A DNA stretch of 64,000 bases from positions 124,001 through 188,000 of the forward strand of contig JAMDHS010000019.1 in the NCBI GenBank assembly GCA_029717555.1, in the 5' to 3' direction. The translations under genes and the position numbers were made by a program. The stretch is from Peribolospora baueri (Eukaryota; Basidiomycota; Peribolosporomycetes; Peribolosporales; Peribolosporaceae). Under the pieces are notes generated by a model. That model made no database searches and was not told where the DNA came from. It was given only the letters and a program-made list of their open reading frames with translations. Positions 45,064 to 61,143 of this stretch are shown in pieces. Positions within the stretch are counted from its first letter, which is position 1. The number at the start of each line of letters is the position of its first letter.

Positions 45064-46990
45064 GATGAGCGCGGGAGACGAGGCGGGGTGGGACCGCCCA
45101 GCTTGTCTGAGAGGGAGAAAGGAAAAGGGGAGAAGAAGGGAAGGAAGAGAGTAAGGTGCGGAGGTGGAGAGGCGGCGGTGTTAAGAAGCGAGAGAGGGCC
45201 GGCGGTCGTCTGAGTCGCGCGGTCCGGGCGGGGGACGTCGTCTCGGCTGGCGCGCGCTGTGGATGCGAGTGGCAATGGGAGCGAGCGAGGAGGGCGGTAC
45301 AGGTCGTCGTCGTCGTCGTCGTCGCAGACCTGGAGACGACGTCGAGGGGAGAGGACAAGGGCGAGCGAGGTGAGTGGAGGCGACGGCGACGGCAACGCCA
45401 ACGACCGTCCCAGCTCTCAGCTTATACGGCGACGGTGGGGCCAACCGGGCCAGCGTGGGTCGCCGGCTAAACGGAGAGCGCGTGATGGTATCGAGTGCGA
45501 CATCGACGACGTCGTCCGCCGCCGGCGGGCGCCAGAGGGCCGAGTGGAGAACACCTGGGAGGGAAGAGCAGACGGCGATGAGCTAGAGAGACACAGAGAG
45601 AGAGAGCTGCGCGAGCACGCCTGGCGGCGGCCACGATGAGGACAAGACAGGGTGTCGACAGGATATCAGGATCGGACACGACAGAACAGGACACGACGGC
45701 CGTTCGTTCGCCTCGCCTCGCTCTCTTCTCTCTCCTCGACATCGCTCCCGACGACCAACGCGGGGAAGGTGACATCGGACGGATTGACTGACTGACTGAC
45801 GACTGACTAAGCGCGCGCGCATTGACTGCGGCATCATGCTGCGGCAGCTGCGGCGTTAGGGGTCCCGTGGGAAGGAGAAGCTGATGCGCGTGCCCCGACG
45901 ACGACGACGACGGCGCTGGCGAGGAGTGTTGGTGGCTGCGAATGCGATTGCGAATGCGAATGCGAATGCGAATGCAAGTCCTGCCTGAATCGGCGGCGAT
46001 TTCGTGTATCGTATCGTATTCGTATTCGTGTATCTAGTCAATCATTCTTGTCTGTCTGGTCTGTCTGCAATTGTCGGGCATTGCGTGAAACCGAGGCGAT
46101 CTGCCAGCGTGGGTCCTGTCTGTCGCCCGTCCTCCGTCCCGGCACGTCTCGTTTTGTCCTTGTCCTTGTCCTTGTCCTGTCTCTATCCTGTCCTTACCCC
46201 TGACCGTGGGCCTCCGAGAGGGCCACGTGGCGGGCGGCCTTCTGTCGTTCCTGGACATCAGGTCATCGCATAAAGAAGCGGCGAATCGCACTTACATTGT
46301 CCTTTGTTCTCGCGCTTATTCCCGCTGTTATCCTTCCGCTTACTCTTCTTCCTAATCGCCCCTTTACCGACTTCCGGTCGCCGCTCGCCGCCGCCGCCTC
46401 GTCGTCGCCCGCTGCCGTCGTTCGTTCGTTCGAGTGCGGCTCGTGGTCGTCGTCGCCGTCACTTTACCATCGCCGTCGTCGTCGTTGCACGTCTTGACCT
46501 TCATCACCACCACCACCATCACCATCCTCGCCCTCGTCACACCCAACCCCCTATCTCCTCCCCTTCTCCACCGCCTCTCTTTCTTCTTCTCCGCCCTCCC
46601 TCTCCTCCCTCCTCCTATTCCCGCTCCCCTCCCTTCGCCTTCCCGCCGCGTGGCAACCTCCTTCTTCTCCACCCGCTTTCCACCTCGACCTCGACTCGAC
46701 GCCGGCGCCGACTTCGCCGACGCCGCACCTACCTACCCTCAATCTGTCCTCCACCGCGCAGTCGTCCCGCCGCTCATCCCCCGTCCCACAGCGCCCTTCC
46801 ATACCCCCGCTCGTCGCCGTCGCCTCGGACATTTCAGCTTCGACCGGCACAACACCCCCTCCTCCTTCCTTCCCTTCGCATGCCCCTCCAACCCCTCTCC
46901 CACCACCACGCCATCTCACCCACGCTCCACGCACCCTTTCTCTCCCACCACGACGACCGTCCACGCGCATAACACCCTCCCTTCCTCGCC
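45064..46990. promoter_or_regulatory. Long divergent intergenic region, DIC1 / YANK kinase
   Basis: About 1.9 kb with both promoters. Microsatellites: CGT units (45306-45323), GACT units (45788-45805), a GCGCGCGCGC run (45810-45820), GCGAAT/GCGATT hexamers (about 45945-45975), TCGTAT units (46005-46030), and CCTTGT hexamers (about 46155-46178). The 600 bp before the kinase start are strongly pyrimidine-rich on the + strand (CCTCC, CTTCT runs), typical of strong fungal core promoters. Open frames here are low-complexity and not called. Confidence 0.5.
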
Positions 46991-49197
46991 ATGGGTGCCC
47001 TTTGCTGCAGGCCGGAGGTGAGTCTCCCCTATCCTTTCTTCCTCCCGCTCCTTCCATCTTCCTTCTCATCCCTCCTTCCTCCCCCTCCTTCTCATCCCCC
47101 AGGTGATCGACTTCGACGGCCCCGTCGACCTATACCACTTCTACCTCCTTCGAGCCGTCGGTAAAGGCGCTTTCGGAAAGGTCAGGGTCGTCCAGCATAA
47201 GCAGACCAAGGTGAGCAGGCCGGAAAGGAACGCACGAGCCCAATTTAGGATCGTCTGGAATACGGTCTAGGAGGAAACGCGCTCAGCTTTCTCTCTCTCT
47301 CTTTCTTTCTTTCTCTCTCTTTCTCTCTCTCTCTCTTTCTTTCTCTCTCTTTCTTTCTTTCTCTCTCTCTCTCTCTCTCTCTTTTTCTTTCTCTGTTCCT
47401 GTTGAAAAACCACAGGCCCTTTACGCGCTCAAGTACATCAACAAGGCAAAATGCATCAAGATGCGCGCCGTGAGCAATATCATCCAAGAGCGTAGGCTTT
47501 TGGAGGAGATCGAGAGCCCCTTTGTCTGTAACTTGCGGGTGAGTGTCGCTTGCCCGACGGCGTCTCGAACATGCTCGGCCCTCATCCCCGCCTCTCTTTC
47601 TCACCCTTCCAGTACGCCTTCCAAGACGACGAAAACCTCTTCATGGTCCTCGACCTCATGCTCGGCGGAGACCTACGCTTCCACCTCGACCGATCTGGCA
47701 ACATGAAGGAGGAAGTCGTCCGTTTCTACGTCGCAGAATTGGCCGTCGGATTGGATTACTTGCATAAGAAGAGGATCGTCCATCGGTCAGTCACCTCTTT
47801 TTATCCTCCGGCGCCCGCTCCTTGACACGCTGACGCCCTGTCTCCCGCCTTGGCTGTATCGAAACAGCGATCTCAAGCCAGATAACGTTCTGTTGGACGA
47901 AAAAGGCCACGCCCACTTGACCGACTTCAACATCGCCGTTCACTTCTCCACCCGGCGCGCCTTGACCAGCGTAGCGGGAAGCATGGCCTACATGGCACCG
48001 GAGGTGCTCCTGAAGCGCGGTTACTTCAACACCGTCGATTGGTGGTCCCTTGGCGTCATGTGCTACGAGCTCCTCTTCGGCCGCCGACCGTTCCGCGGCA
48101 AGACCAACTCAGCGCTCACGCACTCCATCATGAACGATCGGATGTTCTTCCCAGAGAACGTACACAACATCGTCAGCTCCGAGTGCTTGAGCTGTTTGAA
48201 AGGGGTGCGTCATTGGACCGGACGCGTCGCCTGCCGTCCCTCCCGGTCCCTCCCGATCTGCTGCTCATCCGCCTCTTCTTCTCGTCGTCTCGCAGCTGCT
48301 CGAGCGCGACGTCACGAGGCGACTAGGCTGCCGAATAAAGGACAACGGGCTGGAGGATTTCAAAACTCACCCTTGGTTCAAGGGCATCGATTGGGTCGCC
48401 CTTGAGAACAAAGAGGTCCAGCCTCCTTTCGAACCGGACGTGGGTGTCACGTCAGCGGTCGCGTCCCCGACTACGGATCGGTTCCATCGTCATCCGTGAT
48501 GACCGCTTCCAACTGACCTATCCATTTGACTTTTTCTCTTTCCCCCCCGGCGCCCCTCCCAGTCCAAAAAGGCCAACTTTGACGCGACGCACGAGCTAGA
48601 AGAGCTCCTCCTGGAAGACAACCCGCTTAAAGCCAAGAAGCGCTCAGCCAACCAGGACCTCGACTCTATGCCACAAGAGATGCGATATATGGAAGAAAAG
48701 TGGGTGCTTCTCCTAATTCCTTCTTTTTTGTTCGGGTCGCGCTGACGAGCGAAGGGCTGTCATCACGCGCTTTCTCGGCCACCCGCAGCTTCTTGCCCTT
48801 CGACTGGGTCAAGCAGAGCCGACGTTCCTACTTTGCACCACGACAGGCGAAGCGCGCCGCGGACACGTTTGGCACCGTTTCCGTCGCCACTGGCTCGTCC
48901 ACCCTCCCCATCGGCGAGCAGCCCCTGGCGGAAATGCAGACGATTGGCGCGGGCGCCGTGCCGCCGGTGCGGGGCTCGGGACAAAACAGCAGGCCAGCGA
49001 GCCCGGCGGTGGTGATGAGCGAGGCGGCAGCGGAGAAGGTACCTCTCCCGCCCACTCCCGTCGACGCCCCTGGTGCCGGCGCTGGCATCTACGGCACGGG
49101 GAGTTACGGCGCGGGCAGCTACGGCGCCAATGGCAACGGATCGGGCTACCCCATGGGGTACGAGTTGCGAGAGAGGGCTCAGACGCCGGTTCGTTAA
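46991..49197 (+). CDS. YANK/STK32-type AGC protein kinase, probably N-acylated
   Basis: Exons 46991-47017, 47103-47210, 47416-47538, 47613-47785, 47868-48204, 48296-48439, 48563-48699, 48789-49197 give 485 residues. The N terminus MGALCC fits N-myristoylation at Gly2 plus palmitoylation at Cys5/6, as in vertebrate YANK proteins, so membrane attachment is likely. Kinase features: GKGAFGKV loop, ALYALKYINK (Lys51), HRDLKPDNVLLDE (Asp145), TDFNIAVHF with DFN (Asp163) in place of DFG, which is the usual YANK form, MAYMAPEVL, and DWWSLGVMCYELLFGRRPFRG. The post-kinase region MEEKFLPFDWVKQS is kept in this family. The tail is Pro/Ser/Ala-rich and ends in Gly-Tyr/Gly-Ser repeats (about 445-475). Substrates are unknown. 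Intron 2 carries a long CT tract. Confidence 0.92.
47288..47395 (+). repeat. CT/CTTT microsatellite filling intron 2 of the YANK kinase
   Basis: More than 100 bases of almost pure pyrimidine on the + strand (CTCTCT and CTTTCTTT units) directly before the acceptor at 47415. It makes this intron 205 nt long, about twice the local norm, and acts as an extended polypyrimidine tract; length is probably variable between strains. Confidence 0.9.
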
Positions 49198-50061
49198 TCT
49201 ATTTCTTTTTCTACCTCTTTTGTTTCCTTTGGTCTCTCTCTCTTTTTTTTTTATCCTCGTCGGTTCAGTCGGACCGGCTGGCTTCGCTTCACCAATACCA
49301 TACACAATCCTACCCGCCGACGGACGTCCCTCCCTTCCCTACCATGCCTGCTTTGTCTTTTTCCTTCCTTCCCATTCCTCCCACGCACTCTCTCTCCCTT
49401 GATTTTGTCTTTTTCAAGTTTTCTTTATTTCTTCGAATGTAAGAGATACCCCCTCATCCTCCGCCCTTCCGAATCTCAATCTTCTTTCCGCCCTTTCGCT
49501 CGGGCGTGTCGGGTGATGACGGACGGGTCTTCGCGTCGCTTCAAACCGGAGAGTTTGGCCGATGTCGTCACACATGGTCATAAACCCATCTTGGGGGCGT
49601 CTCCCCTCTGACGCACGGCCCTGCAACAAGCAGAAGCTTATTCCCTCCGGCTATTGGACGAACAAGCTTATTCCCTCCCGTCTATTGGACGAGGGGAGAA
49701 GCGCGCTGTCTCCATCGATGGGGCGGGCGCAGGTGCGGCCTTTGCTGACACACTATGTGCACTGATCGATCCGCATAGCAAAGGGGCTTGCTTTGCTTGC
49801 TGACACACGCCCATCGATGGATGGGAAAGGCACGCTTGGAAGGGTCATTCATCCAGGTCTACGCGGGCGCCGGCCATAGCCCATGGCCATAGGGCGCGGG
49901 TTGGGGGGTGGGGGGAATGGGAAGGACGGGCGCGTTGTCGCTTTTTACCTCCTCGACAAATACCAAGCTCCTCGAAAGCAACAATTACGCCGTTGCCTCT
50001 CTCCCTACCTCCTCAGGCAGCAAGCAACCCTTTTCTTCTCCCTCGTCCCACACACCAAAAG
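49198..50061. promoter_or_regulatory. Intergenic region with tandem CCAAT-type module, before the 50062 gene
   Basis: 864 bp. The first 250 bp are T-rich 3' UTR sequence of the kinase gene. A 30-bp tandem duplication (49634-49663 and 49664-49693) carries an inverted CCAAT box (CTATTGGACG) in each copy. Two CCATCGATGG-type palindromes follow (49694-49704 and 49811-49820). A G-rich run lies at 49900-49918. No gene is seen. Confidence 0.5.
49634..49693 (+). repeat. 30-bp tandem duplication with inverted CCAAT boxes
   Basis: Both units read AAGCTTATTCCCTCC, then GGC or CGTC, then TATTGGACGA. They differ by a few bases only. ATTGG is the reverse complement of CCAAT, the site of the HAP/NF-Y complex. 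The pair lies about 370-430 bp before the start of the downstream gene. Confidence 0.8.
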
Positions 50062-51802
50062 ATGCAAGGGCACGACGTGACCCAGAGCAGTCTGAAAGGT
50101 GCGTGATGAGGGCCTCTGGAACGCATCTTGATTTCGTCGGCCGTCGAACCCGTGCTCATCCTCATCCCATTCATATGATGCCTCCCTTCCCAACCCAAAA
50201 GAGCTCGCTCTCGGCTTCCTCTCCCCCAACTTGCACGACGTGAACAACACGTTGAGCAGGTATTTCTCTCCCAAGGCCGTTTACAACGGTGCGGGTATGC
50301 GCATGGTTGGGAGGGAAAAGATTATGCGCGCTTTTGAGCTCCTTAACCGCGTTAGCCATCCGCAAGCGACGGTGGTCACCGACGTGGAATATGACGACAA
50401 GTTAAGTTCGTCCCGCGTATCTGCTTTCTCCGTCTCCGTCTCTTCCATGGCCGCACTGCCCATGTCGAATAAGTTTCTGATCGCCGCTGCGTCCCTCGGA
50501 CCACAAGGAATATGATCGCGACCATCTCGTCCACACGAGTGTTCACCCTCCTCGCCTCTGTCCTCAACGTGTCTTTCGACGTCAAGACCACCGTCCACTT
50601 TGGCTATGATGATGGCCGTCAGGGAGGCACTGGAGAGACACCGACGGAGGCTGGAAAGGCGGTGGAGGTGAAAGAGGGAAGGACGGAGGAAGGCAGGACT
50701 CGCAAGATGGTGGTGACGAGGATCGATGAGAGGTGGCCCGGTGCCATGATGCTTGCTCAGCTGCCCCTCTACCACCTGTGGTGAGCGCTTCGTCCTCAGC
50801 CAAAACATTGGGAGAGGTGATCGACCCCCGACCCCCGGCCCTTGACGTATATCGTGTCGTGTGCTCCACAGGTCAGGCATCATTGCCACGTCCGCCGGCT
50901 TCTTGGCGACCGTTGGAGGCAAGGCAGTCAAGTATGCGGCAGAGCAGCTGGAGTCAACAAGAAAGCCCATCTACCATGAAAAGGTGGCCCTATCCAAGAG
51001 CCTCAAACAGCCCACCTCAGTGACTCAGGCGGCCATCAAAGAGCTTGAGAAGAGGATCAAGCGGGCCGCCCTCTTGCCTCTGAGGGCCGCGGCGAGCATC
51101 ATTTTTCCAATCTGGGTCCCCGACGACACAAATGCAGGCGTCTACCAAGACGCTCTCGATGTCACCTTGCTCAAAGAGCCGGTGGTACCGACTGCGGAAG
51201 CGGAGCTGGCTCTGAGGTCGCAGCACTGCGTGCGGACTCCATACGAGAACGAGCTCAATCCTAGATATCAGTGAGAACGTCGCATCTCTTTCTCGACGCC
51301 GTCAAAATCCTTCCCCTTATCTCTCGTCCCCGCACCCGCTCAAACCATTGCATCGCATCATCTCGCATTTTTTTCCGCCAGCCTCTTCTTCAAAGGCGCC
51401 ACTTGCCCATGTGACGAGCCCCTGCCGCCGTCGGTCGACATGGATCCCGACATCATCTCGACTTCGGACCACTCGATCCGCTCGTACGAGGATGAGATCA
51501 AGAACCCTCACAAGAACGCCGCCTTCGCAGACGTGCGCGACAGGTGGGCCGCCTGGCAGAAGCGCGAACGAGAGCACCACGAGATGAACCTTCGGATGCC
51601 AAACCTTGTGCACGACGTTTCGTCGAGTGAGGAGGAAGAGTCGGAAGTGTCTTCGGAAGAAGAGGTGCCTGCCGTCTGGGGCGAAGAGGCCTACCGCGCC
51701 GGCAAGGACCAGGCCCAACGGAAGAAGAAGGCAGAGGAGTATCAGCTCGCCGACGAGCCCATCCCCCCCTCCAAAGCTTTGGATGCCACCTTTGTCGTCT
51801 GA
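50062..51802 (+). CDS. Unrecognised protein with a SnoaL/NTF2-like stretch
   Basis: Exons 50062-50098, 50202-50400, 50508-50780, 50872-51270, 51382-51802 join in frame to 442 residues. Residues about 13-80 (RYFSPKAVYNGAGMRMVGRE, then KIMRAFELLN and ATVVTDVEYD) look like the start of an NTF2/SnoaL-like cone fold (helix, ordered strand, helix), followed by strands with VFTLLASVLNVSFDVKTTVH. A central amphipathic region with IIATSAGFLATVGGKAVKYAA follows, then a helical segment with EKRIKRAALLPLRAAASIIF. Next come FFKGATCPCDEPLP and an acidic, Ser/Glu-rich tail. I do not recognise the family and assign no function. The first exon is short (37 nt), so an upstream start is possible. Convergent with the Zn2Cys6 gene at 52154. 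Confidence 0.75.
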
Positions 51803-52153
51803 GCCCCGGGCTCGGGCAAGCGTCCTCAATGCTGGGCAGGCCAAAAGTCGCTTCAACCCCTTTCACATATGGTAGCTGTTCTCTCCTCTATTGCCCGACA
51901 CAAGCTTCCCGAGCTGTACATACCTGCCTCTCGATCCGCTGCCTCGTTTTACACCTTCCCTCGCGTCCTCGCCCCGAAAAACGTCTGCCCGAATTTATGT
52001 GTAGCCTAGCGATTCTGATGATTTGATTGAATGTCCATTCGCCGGCACAACCTAAGGGAGCCCGGGAAAGTGGTGCCCAAACTACGGGGGGAAGTAATAG
52101 AAACGCGAAAGAGACCAAGAGCGAGTACGTATACAATAGCAGATGATGAAGAA
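51803..52153. other. Convergent 3' region
   Basis: 351 bp between two convergent stops. I see only UTR-like sequence and no repeat or RNA gene. Confidence 0.5.
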
Positions 52154-55100
52154 TCACACTTCGGCGGCGATCTTCTCAATGAGAGCTGTGACGGGACATA
52201 AGAGAGCGACAATCCATGAGCTATGCGTAAAACACGAAACGAACCCGAGTCGATGGGACACGTCACGTCACGCTCACCATCCCAAAAGGCCGGGTCGAAT
52301 TGAGAAGCAGCCAACGCGCCTTGGCCGGCCGTGGCGACTGGAGGAACGCTAGCAGGCCCCGTACTGGGACCGAAAAAACCCATACCGCTCGCTTGGCTGA
52401 GAAAGGCGGGATCAGGCGCGCCGCCCATCATGATGTTGACGCCCGGTGCCGCCTCGTACACACCGCCCGTCGCGACGTCGGCCTTGTACCACTGGTCGAA
52501 GAGGCTCTGCGCCGACTCGTCGATCTCATTTCCGGTACTCGGCGTCGTTCCGTTCCCGTTCCCGGCGCCCGGGGACCAACCGACTGGAGAGGCCATTGGA
52601 TACAGCTGCTGAGGGTAGCTGGTGGTGCGCGCATGGCTAGGTGCGGTGACGATACTTGCCACCGGGGACGAAGACAGCGAAGAACCAGTATGCGGCGGCA
52701 CATGGGTGGAAAACGTCGTCGAAGAGGAGTAGGAGTGCTGAGGGTAAGGCGGATTTAATATTGAACGACCGGACTGGCCGAGACCGAGGAGAAGACCCGC
52801 AGCCGCGCCGGCATCTTGAACTTCATCGTCAGGGCGAGGGCTCTTGGCAGGACGGGATGAAGACTCCTGGCCGTCGCGAAGTCGCTTTAGCGGTGGCAGT
52901 CGTCGCTGACTAAGAATGTTGTCCGCCTTAGAGATGAAAAGCTCCATTATGCGCACGTCCCGTTCCGTCATCTCGTCCATCTCTTTGGCACGACGAATCC
53001 GGATGAAGTTTTCGAGATGGCTGCGCAAGTCAGCGGCATCGGGCCCGTGAGGATCGAGAACAAGAGCCTTCATCGGGGTGGAAGAAAGGGAGCAAGAAGA
53101 GGAATTAAAAACTTGTGACAATCGGGAGCAGCGCAAGAACTCCTAACTCACAATTCCAAGCACCATGGTGCTGTTGAACGTCCTGTATGAGCCAACGTGA
53201 GTAGTGTACCCTTTCGGCATGTGCTCCAGATCGTTCAGGAATGCTTGACGAGCGACTGTGGAGACAAGCAAATAAAGGTAAGCGCTATGCGGATGGCGAA
53301 AGGGGGGTATCGTATGACCCCGATGAAAGGCGGAGGAGCTTACGCAAATCTCGTTTTGCTGAATCGACGCAGGCAACATGGCTCGGTCTGTACCTGTCAG
53401 ACGTGCCGCTTCGGAGCAGGTACGGACGGTGCAAGGTGATGCGGACAAAGTACCACTCGGTCTCAAGGAGGTACCGCTGACTGCGAATGGCGATCATATC
53501 AGCAAGCGCCCCAGTCAATGCCCGCCGACTGAGCGCATGCAAGCAGTCAGAGAACGAGAGCTCACCAAGGCAAGAAGTGAAAATGTTGGTCCATTGACAT
53601 ATCCGCATTCGGGAATCGGAAGAAAGCCGGAAGTGAGGCGCGCCATTGTTGAAGCTCGTCCTCGAGCTGAAGGACGTCATTATAGTGCGTCGGAGTGGTG
53701 CTTTGGAAGCCTGCGGCGGGAATAATCCAAATACAAGTAGTGAAATAAGAGGGTCAACGATAGATAGGCGGTTATGCGTCTAGTAAACGGCGTGCGCATC
53801 ATGACCTGACCCAGCAGACTCACAGTCTACAATCTTGCCTATAATGAAAGAAAGCACCCGGCGAACCTTGACGATCGTCAGGATAGACGGCGCGGAAAAG
53901 CCAGGAAGAGGGGGAAAGGAAGGCAAAGGAAAGATATCCTCGGTGTCTTCTTCGTTCGGGGGGAGGACGTCGCAGTATCTGTCGTCGATGGCGAAAGGAC
54001 GACCTAGAATCAAGGCTACGAGGCTGTGGTGGGGACCCGTATCCAATTCAGGGACCGCAAGAATGTTCAGCGTCCCAAATCTCGTACACAAGCTAAGCTC
54101 AGGCACCCAAAGCTCACCGGTCCTGATGGAGGAGGAGGGAAAAGATTCTCCGCCTGGCTTCGGTCTCTTCAGGGCTCAGCCCGAGCTTCTCGCCATCCCT
54201 GTACAATCCGATGGCCTGGGCGGTGCGAACGGACTGGCCGAGGCAGGACCAAGACTCGCTGAGCCGCTTGTCGAGGACGAGGAAGCGAGAGGCCATCATC
54301 AAGGCAATCACCTTGTCCAGGTCCTCCTGACCGATGACGCTGGAGAGCAGCAGCGTCCTCTGACCAGTGAAGTATAGTCGTCGAGCTGCAGCCCTGCATG
54401 CGGCCTGATCGCGGTAAACCCCTTCGGTAGAAAGCGCTGAGACTGCGAGAAGGCTGGTGAGGAGAGCAAAGAAGTTGAGGTTGTCCACCCGAAGGGTTGG
54501 CCGGCCGCTAGGATCAGACCACAGGGCCTCATACTTTCGCCGTATGGTCTTCTGCGGCAACGGCTGGCGCATCCAATTGATGTCCGCGAAGTAGTGGTCG
54601 AGGAGCAGATCGCAGGCCTCGCGCGCCGGCAACTCGGAGACGATCGCGGCCTGCTTACCAGGTGCGAGGCCAAAGTCGGCCATGAGGCGATCGATGGTGT
54701 TCTCCTCTTGCCTCACCTCTCCGTATGCCAGCGTTGGTGTATCTCCCGGCAGCTGTTGACGCCGAAATGTACTAACGCGTGTCAGCGGTGGCACGGCCAT
54801 CGTCCATCCACGCAGAAAACGATACCCACGCTCTCCAGAATCCTATTCGGAGCGACGTTTGCCACCGCACTCGTCCCAAAGAAGCTGCCTTTCGGGCTGA
54901 GCCTAGCACAGTTGACATTCCTCAAGGCAGAGCTCCCCTCCGTTCCCTCTTCGCTCGAATCGCCCGAGCTGCGGGCCCTTTCCATACCAGAGCGCCCCTG
55001 TTGCCGACTTCGACCAGAGGGAGAGGTCCTGGGGCCGCCAGGTTGACTAGAGACGGAGTACGGACGGTACAGATAGCTGTTGTGAGGCGTCTGAGGCATC

Positions 55101-55943
55101 GAGCTGGGCTCTGCGCTGCCTAAGCGTCCGGCGATGTGGGGGAACGCCTCGTCGAGAATTCGCTCCACGCGCGCCAATCGCGTTCCAAGGTCGTTCGGAT
55201 CGTCGCCTTGGGTAAGGCGCCAAATGGACAATGTGAAAATGAGCGTTCACAGAACAATTTTCGTAAAAGCGTCAAATAGAAGCGGAGCGTACTCACCCGG
55301 CTGGAAGGTGCGACATCGTTCGGGGATTTTCCTCGCGATGCAATGCTGACAAGGGGTTTCACGATTGCACTTCTGTTTGCGTCGGTGACACTCGGTGCCT
55401 GTTTTGGAAGCGAGAGCAAACGATGTCAGCATGGCGAGGGCCGTTGGCGAAGGTGAGGGTTGTACGTTGTCTCACAAGAAAAGTGAACTCGAGACCTCTG
55501 TCCGGAGAGATGGCCATGAACGAAAGGAAGGGCGGGGCAGAAAAGTGCAGAGCGTCAGGAGCCAGCCGAGCCAGCCGTTACGATTCGACCTGGGCGTGTC
55601 TGTCCTGCTCAGTGCTCACCTTCGTCTTCCCATGTGGCCCACCGCCACCGCCGCCGACGACGTCTACCGACTCAGCCTTGACGACAGAGCGCCCGCCGCC
55701 GTCCCTGCTCGAAGCTCCCCCAGCACGACCATCACCACTGATACCGCTCCCGTCTCCTTCTCCGTCTTCGTCTCCGTCGCCACTGCGTCCCGCATCCTCC
55801 GTCCTCCGGCCGCGTAGAACCCCGACGTCCTTCAGAACATCGAAGCTGGGGCCAGTACCCGTCGTCTCCGTCCCGGTACCCGCTACCGAGCCGGACCGAG
55901 AAGAAGCTGCGCGAAGCGGCATGATCTCTTCTGCGTGCGCCAT
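52154..55943 (-). CDS. Zn2Cys6 transcription factor with fungal_trans domain
   Basis: Eleven minus-strand exons: 55943-55620, 55497-55476 (22 nt), 55398-55297, 55206-54830, 54752-54118, 54023-53824, 53710-53566, 53480-53344, 53255-53152, 53067-52278, 52185-52154, giving 955 residues. The zinc cluster (116-144) reads SCTECHRRKQKCNRETPC then QHCIARKIPERC, with spacing 2-6-5-2-8. It is complete only when the 22-nt exon is included, which supplies RSRVHFS and the first base of the first Cys codon. After a linker comes the fungal_trans (PF04082-type) domain: LLLDHYFADINWMRQPLP, SESWSCLGQSVRTAQAIGL, RRRIFSLLLHQDR, LILGRPFAIDDRYCD, then RYLLETEWYFVRITLHRPYLL. The N terminus and C-terminal 250 residues are Ser/Gly/Pro-rich. 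Alternative splice choices at exon 4/5 remain possible. Regulated pathway unknown. Confidence 0.88.
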
Positions 55944-56888
55944 GCGCCGTGCGACCTCCGACCCTCTTATCGGACAAAACCGCCTAGAACGTGCCACCGC
56001 TCACAAGTGCCAGGTCCCCGGGGTCGCCTCTGAGCGAGCGAGCGAACGAACGAACGAACGTACGTCTTCGGTCTCCCGCTTCCAGCCGAGGGTTTCCACT
56101 GCTTGATGTGCGCGCCGAAGAGGGCCGAAGGCAGGCAGCCAGCCAGCCGGGGCCTGCGCTCGATCGATCGCACGTCCGTGCGCACTGGGGCCGTCGATCC
56201 GTCCGCCCGTCCGAATAAAAGAACGCCGGTGTCGACGTCGATAACGCAAGGCGCCGACGCGCGTGAACCGCAGCTCGTCTGAGTCGAAGGAGCGAGCCAA
56301 GCCAAGGACGGTTGGGACGGGGTGGGTCTCGCAGCGCGAGGAGACGCCTGGCGCGACCGTCGTGTAAGCGGCGCACGCAGCTGTTGGGAAAAGGAAGCGC
56401 GAGGGTGCAGCGATGAGGTTGAGGAAGGAAGAAGGTGAGCGAGAGTGATGAGAAAATGGAGGTCGATTTGGACGGGTTCGATGCGGGGGCTTCGGGGCAA
56501 GGCGGCCGAAGTGGAGTAGGTGGAATGGAGGCCGGCGGCGATGGTGCCCATCGGGCCGAGCCGCAGAGGGCTGCGGCAAGCCGATGTCGAGTCGGACGTC
56601 GGCCGTTGGGATCGCTGATAACGATCGAAATGGACCGTGCTCCTTCGTGACCGTCCCGATGCCCGGTGCGAGACGACGAGGAGCTCGGTCGGAGGACAAA
56701 CAGACCACAAAAAGCCAGGCAAGGGAAGAAGAAATTCTATCCCTTTTACAGCAGAGTCGCCCTCCTCGCTCGACCGACGCGAACCCGACCAGCACGGTCG
56801 TCGTAACATGAACCATATAACTGACTTAAGAGTGCATCAACGCCGACACGCCCCTCTCTACTTAGCCCGCAAAAAATTCAATCTATGT
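55944..56888. promoter_or_regulatory. Intergenic, upstream of the Zn2Cys6 gene and downstream of PMR1
   Basis: 945 bp. It has GAGC and GAAC tetranucleotide arrays (about 56030-56062) and CAGC/CGGC units nearby. It must contain the promoter of the minus-strand factor gene. In-frame ATGs at 55997 could extend that protein by 18 residues. No other gene seen. Confidence 0.45.
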
Positions 56889-61143
<4,255 letters not shown>

